DNA from: JACQFK01 sp041482015
GTDB lineage: Bacteria; Planctomycetota; MHYJ01; JACPRB01
Direction: 5' to 3'
NCBI GenBank assembly: GCA_041482015.1
Contig: JBGPCZ010000006.1
Coordinates: 8,656-72,655 of the forward strand
Length of the DNA: 64,000 nucleotides
The position numbers and the translations under genes are program-made. Below are positions 17,496 through 26,677 of the stretch, piece after piece. Within the stretch, counting starts at the first letter, position 1, and every line of letters begins with the position of its first letter. The notes below the pieces were generated by a model. It was not told the DNA's origin and searched no databases. It saw only the letters and a list, made by a program, of their open reading frames with translations.

Positions 17496-18374
17496 ATGAA
17501 AGACGGCCGGAAGCTCGCAGTCGTCCTCGGCGGCGGAGGCATGAAGGGCCTCGCCCACATCGGCGCCCTCAAGGTGCTCCACCGCTGGGGGCTCGTCCCC
17601 GACGAGTACGTGGGCACGAGCGTCGGCGCGTACATCGCCGCCATGGGCGCGGGGGGCATGCCGGTTTCCGAGATGGAGCAGGTCGGCCTCTCGATCCGGC
17701 AGGAGGACATCCTCGACTTCAACCTCTGGAGCCTCGTCACCCGGCGCGGCCGCTCCCGGAGCCTCTACCGCGGCAAGGCGGTCCACGACTTCTTCCGCCG
17801 CACGCTCCCTGCCGACCGCTTCGACCAGCTGGTGAAACCGCTGTTCATCACGTCGGTCGACCTGGAGAGCTCCCGCGAGGTCGTGTGGGGCATGCCCGGC
17901 TACACCGAGGTGCCGATCCACGACTGCGTCGTCGCGTCGTGCTCCATTCCGGGCATCTACCCGCCGAAGAAGATCAACCGCTTTTACTTCGTCGACGGAA
18001 GCCTCGTCGATTCGCTGCCGGTCAAGGTCGCGGTCTATCGGAAGGCGGACCTGATCATCGCGGTCTATCTCGAGCCGAAGGAGGCGTCGGTGCGCGGCGT
18101 GCCGCGCCGCGGCGTCGCGGCGATCCTTCAGCAGGCGCAGTCGATCATCTCCCGCACGCTGGTCCGGCACAACCTGAACTTCTTCGACAAGGCGCCGATC
18201 GTGCTGGTCCAGCCGCAGGTGCAGGAGTTCGGGATCTTCGACTTCGAGCACCACGCGGCGGTGATCCGCGCGGGCGAGCTGGCCACGGAAATCGCCCTCC
18301 GCTCCCACCCCCTGACGGAGGCGTTCGCGCCCCCGGGCTCCGGGGCGGCGACCTCGCTTGAAGCGACGGTGTAG
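17496..18374 (+). CDS. Patatin-like phospholipase (RssA type)
   Basis: This 292-residue cytoplasmic-type protein has the patatin oxyanion loop VLGGGGMKGLAHIGAL, the nucleophile elbow GTSVG (serine near residue 43) and the catalytic aspartate in FVDGSLVDSLPV. It therefore has the full Ser-Asp dyad of a lipid acyl hydrolase. A TATACT box at 17459-17464 lies 31 bases upstream of the ATG, leaving a normal-length leader. It follows glpD by 43 bases. The substrate may be a membrane phospholipid, but that is inferred from the family. Confidence 0.9.
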   Translation: MKDGRKLAVVLGGGGMKGLAHIGALKVLHRWGLVPDEYVGTSVGAYIAAMGAGGMPVSEMEQVGLSIRQEDILDFNLWSLVTRRGRSRSLYRGKAVHDFFRRTLPADRFDQLVKPLFITSVDLESSREVVWGMPGYTEVPIHDCVVASCSIPGIYPPKKINRFYFVDGSLVDSLPVKVAVYRKADLIIAVYLEPKEASVRGVPRRGVAAILQQAQSIISRTLVRHNLNFFDKAPIVLVQPQVQEFGIFDFEHHAAVIRAGELATEIALRSHPLTEAFAPPGSGAATSLEATV

Positions 18375-19115
18375 CTACACCTTCACCACTTCGATGTCCA
18401 CGAAGCTCGACATCCGCTGCCAGATGCGCGCGATCATGCGGTCGACGCAGGTCGCCAGCGGGAAGGCGGAGCCGGGGACGAGCGTCCAGGCCTTCAGCCC
18501 GCCCGAGATCCAGTAGCGGATCGGGGAGTGAGGCCGGTACATCCCGAGGCGGAGCCGCGGATACCGCTTCTGGAAAACGCGGAGATCGCGGCGAAAGACG
18601 ATCCACGCGAGCGCGCCGTTCGCCCCGGAAAGCGGGCCCGTCGTGGCGAATCGCCAGTCGGCGGCCTCCGGACGGTATGGCTCGGTGTGGACGTACCGGT
18701 ACAGGGGCTCGCTCAGCCATCCCGGGTACTGGTCGACGATGAAGATCCGGCCGCCGGGCCGAAGGCACCGTTCCGCCTCGGCGAGAAACGCCCCCACGTC
18801 GGGGATGTGGTGGAAGACATCGAGCATCGCGATGAAGCGGAGGCTCGCGTCCTCAAAGGGAAGGTGCGTGGCGTCGACGACGCCGTCGAGGCCCGGGTAC
18901 AGCAGCACATCGGTCTTGAACAGCGCGGGCAGCCGCTCCTTCACGAAGCCCATGCCCGAACCCAGTTCCAGCGCGAGGCCGCCCTCCGGGCAGCGCGCGA
19001 GGCTCTCCGCGTAGCGCGAGTACACCTCGCCGTAGAAGCGCCGGAGGAACTGTTTGCCCTGGATTCTTCGCTTCAGGAGATCGCCCCGCGCGGGATCGTC
19101 GAGCGACAGGCTCAT
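18375..19115 (-). CDS. Class I SAM-dependent methyltransferase
   Basis: The 246-residue protein shows the class I methyltransferase order: ALELGSGMGFVKERLP (motif I), VVDATHLPFEDASLRFIAMLDVFHHIPD (motifs II-III), then RCLRPGGRIFIVDQYPG. Its ATG overlaps the glycosyltransferase 9 stop codon (ATGA), so the two are coupled. The closest style is of methyltransferases found in surface-polysaccharide loci. The acceptor is unknown. Confidence 0.85.
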   Translation of the reverse strand: MSLSLDDPARGDLLKRRIQGKQFLRRFYGEVYSRYAESLARCPEGGLALELGSGMGFVKERLPALFKTDVLLYPGLDGVVDATHLPFEDASLRFIAMLDVFHHIPDVGAFLAEAERCLRPGGRIFIVDQYPGWLSEPLYRYVHTEPYRPEAADWRFATTGPLSGANGALAWIVFRRDLRVFQKRYPRLRLGMYRPHSPIRYWISGGLKAWTLVPGSAFPLATCVDRMIARIWQRMSSFVDIEVVKV

Positions 19116-20392
19116 GCGCCCGTCCATTCCACCGACTTCCAGTCGTCGTGGGACCAGCGGCCCTCGTAGCCCCGCCACGTGTCGAGCCTTGACTTGGGGA
19201 TCTCCCGTCCCTCAAGGATCGTCTCCATGGCCTCGAAGACGTCCTCCTTGGGAACCAGGCTCATGCAGGCGTTCCTCCCGGCACAGGGGGCGATCTTCGT
19301 GTTCGCCGCATTGAGACAGGGGCTGCAGTACAGGCCCGCGTGGAAGGCCGCCGAGCGCGGCCCGAGCGGGCCGTAGTGAGCCGGGGATTCCGGGCCGAAA
19401 AGGACGATGACCGGCGTGCCGATCGCGTCGGCCAGGTGCCCTGGGCCGCTGTCGTTGGTCACGACCAGCGCCGCCCGTTCGAGGAGTGCGATCAGCATCC
19501 CGAGGTCCGTCTCCCCCGCCACGCTCAAGCTTCCTCCGACGCGGCAGAAACCCCGCTCCTCCTCGACCATCGACCGCTCGCCGGACGCGCCGATGAAGAG
19601 GACGCGCTCCCGGCCGCGCGAGATGAGCCGGTCGCTCAGCCATGCGAACCGTCCGGGCGGCCAGCGACGCTCGTCGCAGAGTCCGCTCGAGGCGGTGTTG
19701 AGCACGACCAGCCGTTCGCCCGGCGAGATTCCCCGCCGGGAGAGGAGTGCGTCGAGGCGCTCGCGGTCCCCGGGGAGCGCGCGGAGGGACCGGCCGTCTT
19801 CCTTCGAGGCGGTGACCCCGATCGACCGGCCGAGCGCGGCGTAGACGTCCGTGATGTGGCGCGCCGGGTTGTACGGGACGATCCGGTTCAGGATGCTCTC
19901 GCGGAAGCTCATCCGGAGGAAATATCCCACGCGGAGTGGAGCGCGCGTCAGCGCGGCGAGCAGGGCTGCAAAGTTGGAGAAGAACTCCATGTCGATCACG
20001 ATGTCGTAGCGTTCCGCGCAGATCTGCCCGATGCGCCGGAACATGCTCGCGACCAGCGCTGAACCGCTCGAGGAGTCGACGTCCAGGATCCGGTGGAAGA
20101 CGTCCAGCCTTCGCGCGAGCCCGGCATTCGACGCGAACGTCAGGACGTGCAGCTCGGCCTGCGGGTGGCTCCGGCGGAGGGCGGTGAAGAGGGGCCAGCC
20201 GCGGAGGATGCTCCCGAGCCCGAAGAACTTGATGATCAGGATGCGGCGTGGCTTCGCGCGACCGCCTTTCGAAAGGGCGTGCATCAGGGCGACGATCGGG
20301 TTGAGCGCGGCGCACGCCAGCCCCGCCGCGCTCCGGTCGAGGAGGCGGAAGAGCGAAAACTGCCGGGACGCAGCACGGCCCTGGTTGCGCAC
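19112..20392 (-). CDS. Glycosyltransferase family 9 (heptosyltransferase-like)
   Basis: The 426-residue protein contains the ADP-heptose:LPS heptosyltransferase pattern: ILIIKFFGLGSILRGWPLFTALRRSHP, VVLNTASSGLCDERRWPPGRFAWLSD, VLFIGASGER and VVTNDSGPGHLADAIGTPVIVLFGPESPAHYGPLG. The last block is the donor site of GT9. A cysteine-rich insertion (YCSPCLNAANTKIAPCAGRNACMS) is common in this family. It likely adds a sugar to an outer-surface glycolipid at the inner face of the membrane. It heads a coupled pair with the methyltransferase. Confidence 0.88.
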   Translation of the reverse strand: MRNQGRAASRQFSLFRLLDRSAAGLACAALNPIVALMHALSKGGRAKPRRILIIKFFGLGSILRGWPLFTALRRSHPQAELHVLTFASNAGLARRLDVFHRILDVDSSSGSALVASMFRRIGQICAERYDIVIDMEFFSNFAALLAALTRAPLRVGYFLRMSFRESILNRIVPYNPARHITDVYAALGRSIGVTASKEDGRSLRALPGDRERLDALLSRRGISPGERLVVLNTASSGLCDERRWPPGRFAWLSDRLISRGRERVLFIGASGERSMVEEERGFCRVGGSLSVAGETDLGMLIALLERAALVVTNDSGPGHLADAIGTPVIVLFGPESPAHYGPLGPRSAAFHAGLYCSPCLNAANTKIAPCAGRNACMSLVPKEDVFEAMETILEGREIPKSRLDTWRGYEGRWSHDDWKSVEWTGA

Positions 20393-20545
20393 TCTATTCC
20401 TTATCGATCGCCATCCTCCCCGTAGCTTACAAGAATCGGCCCTTCCCCTCTTCTCCCGATTCCTATCTCCTCATCTCCATCTCCCTGGCAATGGATTGGG
20501 CCAGCGTATTCCCCCGGGTCCTTGTCTGTCGCTCGCTCATATCTC

Positions 20546-20586
20546 CAAAAATAAAGCCGGCCCCGGTCTCGCGACCCGGGCCGGCG
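20546..20586 (-). terminator. Intrinsic terminator of the SH3-domain gene
   Basis: A 12-base stem with one mismatch (arms 20556-20567 and 20574-20585) is followed on the minus strand by TTTATTTTT. It lies 18 bases past the stop of the gene at 20604. The rest of this 211-base gap (20393-20545) is pyrimidine-rich on the plus strand with repeated ATCTCC and shows no gene. Confidence 0.85.
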
Positions 20587-20603
20587 GGGCTAACTATTCG
20601 GGG

Positions 20604-21743
20604 TTACTTGGGCTCCTGGACCGGAGCGATCTCCTCCACGACGACGACGGAATAGCCGTCCCAGCCGTCGGGGTTCTTGATCACCGTTCCGTTGATGCCC
20701 ACGTACTTCTGGTAGCAGTCGTTGAGCCGGCCGATCATGCGCTCGTCGCCTTCCTTCACCCGGAGGAAGCAGACGATCTTGCCGCCCATGACCAGCTTGT
20801 GCGTCCCGGGCCGCTTCCACAGGAGACCCGTCGTGTCGATGTAGCCCGTCATGACGTAGCCCTTCTGGGTATCCAGTGGTTTCTCGGCGGCCGCTTTACG
20901 ATCGGCCGCGGCGCGCTCCTCGGCGGCCTCGATCTGGGCCTTCGTCGTCTGCCACATCACCGAGATGTCCTTGTACCGCCTAAGGCCGCGCTCGGCCTCC
21001 GAGCGCACGGCGTCGGTCTTCGCCACCGCCTTCGCGGTCTCGAAGTGCTTCACCGCCTCGGTGAAGTCGACCTGCCGCATCTGCTTGGCCGCGATCAGCT
21101 GCTTCTGCTCGTCCAGCTGGGCCTCGGCGATCGCCAGTTCCTTCTTCGCCTCGACGTCGGCGTCCTCGACCTTCGGATCGACCTTCGCGGCGCGCTTCGG
21201 CTCGTCCGCCTTCGGGGGAGCCACGGCCGCGACCACGCCGCCGTTGACCGCCTTGACGTACTTCTTGCCTACGAAGTACTTCACCGCGTCGGGCGACTCG
21301 ACCTTGAACCAGCCCATGTGCTCGGCCACGACCTTGACCGCGTCGCCCTCCTTGAGGGTCGCGACCTGGTCGGCGTTCACGCGGCTGTCGAGCCGGACGG
21401 GGACGTCACTCGCGAGCGCCGTCGCGGACGCGCCGTCCTTCTTCATGCTCTTGGCCGAGACCCAGACCGTGCTGCCCTTCGGCGGACGGATCTGGAAGTA
21501 GTCGCCCTGCTCGGCCACCACCGCCACCTTCTCCCCCATGTGGAGGACCGAGGTGATGATGCTGCTGTTCGGGTCCCCCTTGGGGAACATCCGGACGTTC
21601 AGGTTCTCGGCCGACACCTCGCCGTCAAACGGCAGGGACCGGCTGACCGCAATCTTCTCTTCGCCCCCGGACTTCTTCGCGTCCTGGGCATACGCGTTGG
21701 CGGAGACCACCGCCAAGACCGTCACGATCCACCACGTTTTCAT
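20604..21743 (-). CDS. Secreted protein with two SH3-like domains and coiled coil
   Basis: I do not recognise a named family. The 379-residue protein has a signal peptide (residues 1-19, ending ANAYA). Two bacterial SH3-type repeats follow: SAENLNVRMFPKGDPNSSIITSVLHMGEKVAVVAEQGDYFQIRPP with VWVSAKSM, and ASDVPVRLDSRVNADQVATLKEGDAVKVVAEHMGWFKVESP with YFVGKKYV. Such domains usually bind peptidoglycan stems or other envelope ligands. Residues about 190-280 are a charged coiled coil with TPR-like character. The last 90 residues are a compact domain (YIDTTGLLWKRPGTHKLVMGGKIVCFLRV). An AGGAGAGGGGG site lies before the ATG, and a strong terminator follows. Confidence 0.75.
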   Translation of the reverse strand: MKTWWIVTVLAVVSANAYAQDAKKSGGEEKIAVSRSLPFDGEVSAENLNVRMFPKGDPNSSIITSVLHMGEKVAVVAEQGDYFQIRPPKGSTVWVSAKSMKKDGASATALASDVPVRLDSRVNADQVATLKEGDAVKVVAEHMGWFKVESPDAVKYFVGKKYVKAVNGGVVAAVAPPKADEPKRAAKVDPKVEDADVEAKKELAIAEAQLDEQKQLIAAKQMRQVDFTEAVKHFETAKAVAKTDAVRSEAERGLRRYKDISVMWQTTKAQIEAAEERAAADRKAAAEKPLDTQKGYVMTGYIDTTGLLWKRPGTHKLVMGGKIVCFLRVKEGDERMIGRLNDCYQKYVGINGTVIKNPDGWDGYSVVVVEEIAPVQEPK

Positions 21744-21918
21744 CGTTTCCCCCTCTCCTAAGAGAAATCAAATTCAATTCACAAGAGTCGCGGGATGGCC
21801 GGGATGCCGGTCAGGAAGTGTTGATGCTTGGGCTTGGCATGTTTCCCTCTCTCTCTCTCCAATCCGACTGCCCCTCTCCAAACCATCTCCGTTCCCACCG
21901 GGGAACGGCGCCCTGGGT

Positions 21919-23733
21919 CTAGTTGTCGTCGTCGTGCGGCACCGGAGGAGGCTCGGCCTTGCCGCCGTCCTTGCTCTCCAAGCCGCGGATGTTCGCCCGG
22001 AACACCATCTGGTTCGCGTAGTTCTCCTGGTACTGCTCCCGCACCGCGCCGTCCATCTCGCGGCGGGTCTCCTGGAATTTCGCCTCGAGGTCGTCGGGAG
22101 GCGACGAGACCACGTCGTCCACGTAGAGGACGTAGGACCAGTCCTGCTTCTCGCGCCCCATCGTCGACCCCTGGAGGACCATCGCCTCGCCCGCCTTCAT
22201 CTTGCCCTGGGCGACGCGGGAGCGGATGGCGCCGCCGAGCGCCCGGTCCTCGATCCCCGGGTCGCCGTTGAAGTCCGTCTTGAAGTAGCGGGTCGAGCGC
22301 CACTCCACGGGGTACTTGAGGCGTGTGGCCGCCATCCCGTGCGCCTTGATCTCGTCGACCACGGTGGACGCCTGGAGCTGGACGCGCTTGCGAAGCTGCT
22401 CCTTCTGGAGTTCCTTGACGATCAACTCGCGGTTCTGGAGCGTCACGCCCGGGTTCTCCTCGCCGGCTTTCTTGTCGAGCAGCTTGAACAGCACCTTTCC
22501 CTTGGACGTCTGGACGCTCATGCTGATGTCGCCGGCCTTGTTCTTCGGGTCGAAGGCCCAGGACCCCAGTCCGCTGTTGCTTCCGACGATCTTCTCGATC
22601 TCCTCGAGCCGCCGGCTGTCGAACAGCGGCGTCACGTCGTGCGTCAGCTCGATCCCCTTCTGGCCGGAATACTTGTTCTTCAGCTCGCCGAATATGTTGT
22701 CCGGGTACTTGCTCTGGTTCGCGACGAAGATGTCGCCGAGTTCCTTGCTCGCGCCATCGATGACCGGAAACGCGTTCTCCTCCGCCCACTTCCGCTTCCA
22801 CTTCTCGGGGATCTCGGCCTGGACCTCGGAGAGCGACTTGTACTCGGGCGGGGCCGGCTTCTCCTCGTCCTTGTGCTCCTCGCCGGGGCCGTGTTTGTGC
22901 TCGATGGTCTTCTGGAATTCGATCTTGTGCTCCTCGTAGTACTGCTTCAGCTGCGCCTCCGTGGGCTCGGGCGCCTTCTTCTTGATCTCGTCGACGTCCG
23001 CCATCAGGTACTCGATGCGCGCCTTCTCGGGGGTCCGGTACCTCGACTTGTTCGCCTCGTACTGTTTCGCGATCTCCTCCGTCCGCGGCGGCTTGAGCTC
23101 GCGCACAAACTCCGCGGGATCGAAGCCCGCGAAGGTGACCCGGACGGACTGCTGTTCGCCCATGAGGCGGTCGTAGATCTTGTCGTAGTCCGCGAACTCC
23201 GCGCCCGACATGAGCCCGAGGAGCTTCTCGATGACCACCAAGTCCTCGATCCAGGCTTCGAAGGTCGACAGCGTGGCGCGGAAGACGGTCTTGGCGAGCA
23301 TCTCCTCGTTCTGTTCCGTCATCGGCACGCGTCCGCCGGTGAACATGAACCAGATGTCCTGGAGTTTCCGCTGCATCTCCGACTTGGTCGCCTTGGGGAT
23401 GCCGTTGTTCTTCGCCTCCTGGAGCAGGACGAGGTTCCTCTTCGCGATCTGCAGGACGTCCTCGTTCTTGGGCTCCGGGATCCTTCCCGCCATGCGCGGG
23501 TAGATCTTGACCATCCGCCAGTAGTAAGCAGGGTGGGCGCGGAGCTTCTGGTCGTTGAACTCGCGCTTCGAGATCTTCACCGTCTCGAAGATGGTGCCCA
23601 CCGTGTCGTCGACATCCTGCCCCGAACCGCTCTTCCCCCCGACGTTCCAGAGGACGAGGGGAATGATCATGATGAGGGCGATGGAGAGCATGATGCCCTT
23701 CGTGGACCGGTGGACGAATTTTTGGAAGTTCAC
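21919..23733 (-). CDS. Membrane-anchored PpiD/SurA-like periplasmic folding factor
   Basis: The 604-residue protein has one N-terminal membrane anchor (STKGIMLSIALIMIIPLVLWNVGG, residues about 9-33), the layout of PpiD. Long helical segments like the SurA/PpiD chaperone region follow (SKREFNDQKLR, then LRNA-type helices with EAKNNGIPKATKSEMQRKL). A parvulin-like segment may be present near residues 400-450 (LFDSRRLEEIEKIVGSNSGLGSWAFDP, then GDISMSVQTSKGKVLFKLLDKK), but classic parvulin active-site residues are not clear. It probably helps fold exported proteins. It lies 12 bases downstream of scpB and may be co-transcribed. Low-complexity acidic/proline C-terminus (PPPVPHDDDN). Confidence 0.65.
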   Translation of the reverse strand: MNFQKFVHRSTKGIMLSIALIMIIPLVLWNVGGKSGSGQDVDDTVGTIFETVKISKREFNDQKLRAHPAYYWRMVKIYPRMAGRIPEPKNEDVLQIAKRNLVLLQEAKNNGIPKATKSEMQRKLQDIWFMFTGGRVPMTEQNEEMLAKTVFRATLSTFEAWIEDLVVIEKLLGLMSGAEFADYDKIYDRLMGEQQSVRVTFAGFDPAEFVRELKPPRTEEIAKQYEANKSRYRTPEKARIEYLMADVDEIKKKAPEPTEAQLKQYYEEHKIEFQKTIEHKHGPGEEHKDEEKPAPPEYKSLSEVQAEIPEKWKRKWAEENAFPVIDGASKELGDIFVANQSKYPDNIFGELKNKYSGQKGIELTHDVTPLFDSRRLEEIEKIVGSNSGLGSWAFDPKNKAGDISMSVQTSKGKVLFKLLDKKAGEENPGVTLQNRELIVKELQKEQLRKRVQLQASTVVDEIKAHGMAATRLKYPVEWRSTRYFKTDFNGDPGIEDRALGGAIRSRVAQGKMKAGEAMVLQGSTMGREKQDWSYVLYVDDVVSSPPDDLEAKFQETRREMDGAVREQYQENYANQMVFRANIRGLESKDGGKAEPPPVPHDDDN

Positions 23734-23745
23734 TTTAGTCCAAGT

Positions 23746-24258
23746 TCATTTCACTTCTTCGGGCCGCGGCAGATCCTCGGTCGACTTCAGTCCGAACGTG
23801 TCCAGGAAATCCTTCGTGGTCGCGTACATCAGGGGGGATCCGGGAACCTCGTCGCGCCCCGCGATCTTGACCAGGTTCCGCTCCATCAGCGCCCGGATCA
23901 GTTCGCCCGACTGCGCGCCCCGGATCGCCTCCACGTCGACTCTCTTGATCGGTTGTTTATACGCGATAATCGCCAGGGTTTCGAGCGCCGCCGCCGAAAG
24001 TTTCCGCTCGGCCTTCACCTTCTTGAGGTGGGAAAGTATATCCGCGTACTGGGGACGGGTCAACAACTGCCACCCCCCCGCGATCTCGTCGAGGCTGATG
24101 GCACGGCCGTCCTGATCGTAGTCGCTTTTCAACTGGTTGAGCGCTTCCTTGATCTCCTCGGGCTTCGCGTCGACGCAGATGTCCTTGAGGCGCGCGAGGG
24201 TCATGGGCTCATCGCAGGTGAAGAGGACCGCCTCCAGCGTCTGCTTCAAGTTATCCAC
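23746..24258 (-). CDS. scpB: Segregation and condensation protein B
   Basis: ScpB forms the SMC-ScpAB condensin that organises and segregates the chromosome. The 170-residue protein has the two winged-helix regions of the family: LKQTLEAVLFTCDEPMTLARL at the start and LSAAALETLAIIAYKQPIKRVDVEAIRGAQS near residues 90-120, ending in PGSPLMYATTKDFLDTFGL. The gene overlaps the end of hemB by 13 bases. scpA and smc are not in the window. Confidence 0.94.
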   Translation of the reverse strand: MDNLKQTLEAVLFTCDEPMTLARLKDICVDAKPEEIKEALNQLKSDYDQDGRAISLDEIAGGWQLLTRPQYADILSHLKKVKAERKLSAAALETLAIIAYKQPIKRVDVEAIRGAQSGELIRALMERNLVKIAGRDEVPGSPLMYATTKDFLDTFGLKSTEDLPRPEEVK

Positions 24259-25193
24259 TCGGCCGCCCCTCTCGCAAAGTACGTCAGGATGAAATCGGCG
24301 CCGGCTCGCTTGATGGAAGTGAGGACTTCGAGGATGATGCGCTTCTCATCGATCCACCCTCTCTCCCCGGCGGCCTTGATCATCGCGTACTCGCCCGACA
24401 CGTTGTACGCGGCCATCGGCCAGCCGAACTTCTCCTTCGCCCGCCTCAGCACGTCGAGGTAGGCGAGTGCCGGTTTAACCATGATTATATCCGCCCCTTC
24501 GCGAATATCAAGGTCGATCTCGCGAAGTGCTTCCTCCGCGTTCGCCACGTCCATCTGGTAGGTGGCCCGGTCCCCGAAGCGCGGGGCCGACTCCGCAGCC
24601 TGCCGGAACGGCCCGTAGAAGGCGCTGGCGTACTTGGCCGCGTAGGCCAGGATGGTCGTCTTCGGCAGCGCCTCCCGCAGCGCGCCGACGACGCCGTCCA
24701 TCATCCCGCTCGGCGCCACCACGTCCGCTCCCGCCTCGACCTGCGACACCGCGATCTTCTGAAGCAGCGGCAGCGTCGCGTCGTTGTCGACTTCTCTCCC
24801 CTTGACGATCCCGCAATGGCCGTGATCGGTGTACTCGCACGTGCAGACGTCGGTGATGACCAGGAGGTCGGGCACCGCATCCTTGATCGCGCGGGTCGCC
24901 TGCTGGACGATCCCGTTCTTCGCCCAGGCGCCGGTGGCCCTGGCGTCCTTCTTCGCCGGGATCCCGAAGAGGATCACGGATTCCACGCCCGACTTCTTCA
25001 GCGCGCGGCACTCCCTGACCAGCTGGTCGATCGAAAATTGGAACTGGCCCGGCATGGAGGCGATCGGCATCCGGATCCCCTTGCCGGGACGCACGAAGTA
25101 CGGCATGACGAAATCGGTCGGCGCCAGCGCGGCTTCGCGGACGAGATTCCGCAGGGCGGGCTTGCTTCTCAGGTTGCGGAGCCGGGTTTTCAT
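24246..25193 (-). CDS. hemB: Delta-aminolevulinic acid dehydratase (porphobilinogen synthase)
   Basis: HemB condenses two 5-aminolevulinates to porphobilinogen. The 315-residue protein starts at the ATG overlapping the previous stop (ATGA). It has the zinc-type cysteine cluster DVCTCEYTDHGHCG, the first active lysine region YAAKYASAFYGPF, and the Schiff-base lysine in IIMVKPALAYLD. SGMMDGVVGALRE and NVSGEYAMIKAAGERGWID are also diagnostic. It follows cobA-hemD, so the two genes cover consecutive parts of tetrapyrrole synthesis; hemC is absent from the pair and not seen in the window. Confidence 0.97.
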   Translation of the reverse strand: MKTRLRNLRSKPALRNLVREAALAPTDFVMPYFVRPGKGIRMPIASMPGQFQFSIDQLVRECRALKKSGVESVILFGIPAKKDARATGAWAKNGIVQQATRAIKDAVPDLLVITDVCTCEYTDHGHCGIVKGREVDNDATLPLLQKIAVSQVEAGADVVAPSGMMDGVVGALREALPKTTILAYAAKYASAFYGPFRQAAESAPRFGDRATYQMDVANAEEALREIDLDIREGADIIMVKPALAYLDVLRRAKEKFGWPMAAYNVSGEYAMIKAAGERGWIDEKRIILEVLTSIKRAGADFILTYFARGAAEWIT

Positions 25194-26629
25194 ACGCTTT
25201 TCACAATGGCCTGGATGAGCGCGTCGAACGTGAACGTGCGCGGTACGACGGCGACCCTCAGGCCGCACCGGCGGGCCGCCTTCGCCGTGATCGGCCCGAT
25301 GCAGGCGATCTTCGCGCGGATCCTCCGGCTCCCCACGGCTTCCATGAAATTCCTTACGGTCTGGGCGCTCGCAAAAGTGATCCAGTCGGCGTCCTCGATC
25401 GCCTCCACGTTCTCCGGTGCCACCTTGTCGATGCGGTAGAGGACGAGGTTGGTCACCCGGGCGCCGCACCGCGACAGCAGCTTCTCGAAGTCGGGATTCA
25501 TCTTGTCGGCGCCGGGGTGGAACACGTGCGCGCCCTTCACGCCCTTCCCCGCCAGCTCGCGTGCCAGCGAACGGCTCGTGAACTCGGCCGCCACGAGATC
25601 GGGCTTCACCCCCCGCTCCGCGAGGGCTCGAGCCGTCTGGTCCCCCACCGCGCAGACGACCGTCCCCGCGAGCGACCGGGCGTCGCCCGCGAGGTTGGGA
25701 AAGAAGTACTCGACCGCCGTGCGGCTCGTGAAGGCGACGTGCGTGAACCCCTTGATGCGGATCGGCTTCACCTTCACGGGGCGGATCCGGATGGTGGAGA
25801 AGACGGCGACTTCGGCGCCCAGCGCCTCGAACCGGCGCCCCAACTCGCTCGACTGTTCCCGGGAGCGGGTGACGACGACCTTCTGACCGAAGAGCGGCTT
25901 CTTCTCGAACCACCGGAGCCGGCGTTCGAGGTCAACGACGCGGCCGATGATCGTGACCGCGGGGGCCTGGAAGGTGGCCTTCTCCGCGATCGTGGCGAGC
26001 GTTGCCCGCACCGTCCGCTGCCGCGGCGTCGTCGCCCATCGCACGGTCGCCGCGGGGGTCGAGGGGCTCCAGCCGACCTCGATCAGCTTCGTGGCGATGC
26101 GTGCCAGCGACTCCTGGCCCATGTAGACGACGAGGGTTCCGCGCCGCGGGAGGTCGGCGGCCTCGAAGGCTCCGTCCTTCGTGTTCCCCGTGACGAACGT
26201 GACCTGCGACGCGCGATCGCGATGGGTGAGCGGGATCCCCGCGTACGTCGAGGCCCCGATCGCGGCGGTGACGCCGGGCACGACCTCAAAGGGGACGCCG
26301 GCGCGCTGCAGCGCCTCCGCCTCCTCGGCCCCGCGCCCGAAGATGTAGGGGTCGCCGCCCTTCAGGCGGACGACGGAATGGCCGGCCTTCGCCTCCCTGA
26401 CGAGGAGCCGGTTGATCTCGGGCTGCTCCAGGGTGTGGCTGTCGGAACGCTTGCCCGCGAAGACATGCCGCGCGCGCGGCGCGAAATCGAGGAGCTTGGC
26501 GTTCACCAGCTGGTCGTAAACGACGACGTCGGCCTTCCCGAGAAGCGTGAACCCGCGCACGGTGATGAGATCCAGGTCGCCGGGCCCCGCGCCGACCAGG
26601 TACACGGTTCCCTTCTTTTTCTTCGACAC
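25190..26629 (-). CDS. cobA-hemD: Uroporphyrinogen-III C-methyltransferase / uroporphyrinogen-III synthase fusion
   Basis: The N-terminal half (about 1-240) is the SAM-dependent methyltransferase that makes precorrin-2: TVYLVGAGPGDLDLITVRG, VVYDQLVN, RLKGGDPYIFGRGAEEAEAL and the GIPLTHRD region. The C-terminal half (about 250-479) is uroporphyrinogen-III synthase: VVVTRSREQSSELGRRFEALGAEV, VAFTSRTAVEYFF and ITFASAQTVRNFMEA. Fusions of this kind are known in several phyla and place siroheme and heme synthesis in one polypeptide. I chose the GTG at 26629 because a TATAGT box ends seven bases before it; the GTG at 26638 would overlap that box. It is coupled to hemB by a four-base overlap. Confidence 0.93.
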   Translation of the reverse strand: MSKKKKGTVYLVGAGPGDLDLITVRGFTLLGKADVVVYDQLVNAKLLDFAPRARHVFAGKRSDSHTLEQPEINRLLVREAKAGHSVVRLKGGDPYIFGRGAEEAEALQRAGVPFEVVPGVTAAIGASTYAGIPLTHRDRASQVTFVTGNTKDGAFEAADLPRRGTLVVYMGQESLARIATKLIEVGWSPSTPAATVRWATTPRQRTVRATLATIAEKATFQAPAVTIIGRVVDLERRLRWFEKKPLFGQKVVVTRSREQSSELGRRFEALGAEVAVFSTIRIRPVKVKPIRIKGFTHVAFTSRTAVEYFFPNLAGDARSLAGTVVCAVGDQTARALAERGVKPDLVAAEFTSRSLARELAGKGVKGAHVFHPGADKMNPDFEKLLSRCGARVTNLVLYRIDKVAPENVEAIEDADWITFASAQTVRNFMEAVGSRRIRAKIACIGPITAKAARRCGLRVAVVPRTFTFDALIQAIVKSV

Positions 26630-26636
26630 GGCGGAC

Positions 26637-26642
26637 ACTATA
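26637..26642 (-). promoter_or_regulatory. -10 box of the cobA-hemD operon
   Basis: TATAGT on the minus strand, seven bases before the GTG at 26629. This supports a leaderless transcript and the shorter N-terminus (VSKKKKGTVYLVG). Confidence 0.45.
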
Positions 26643-26677
26643 TAAGATGCCCCGGCGCCCCACAACCACGCACGAGC

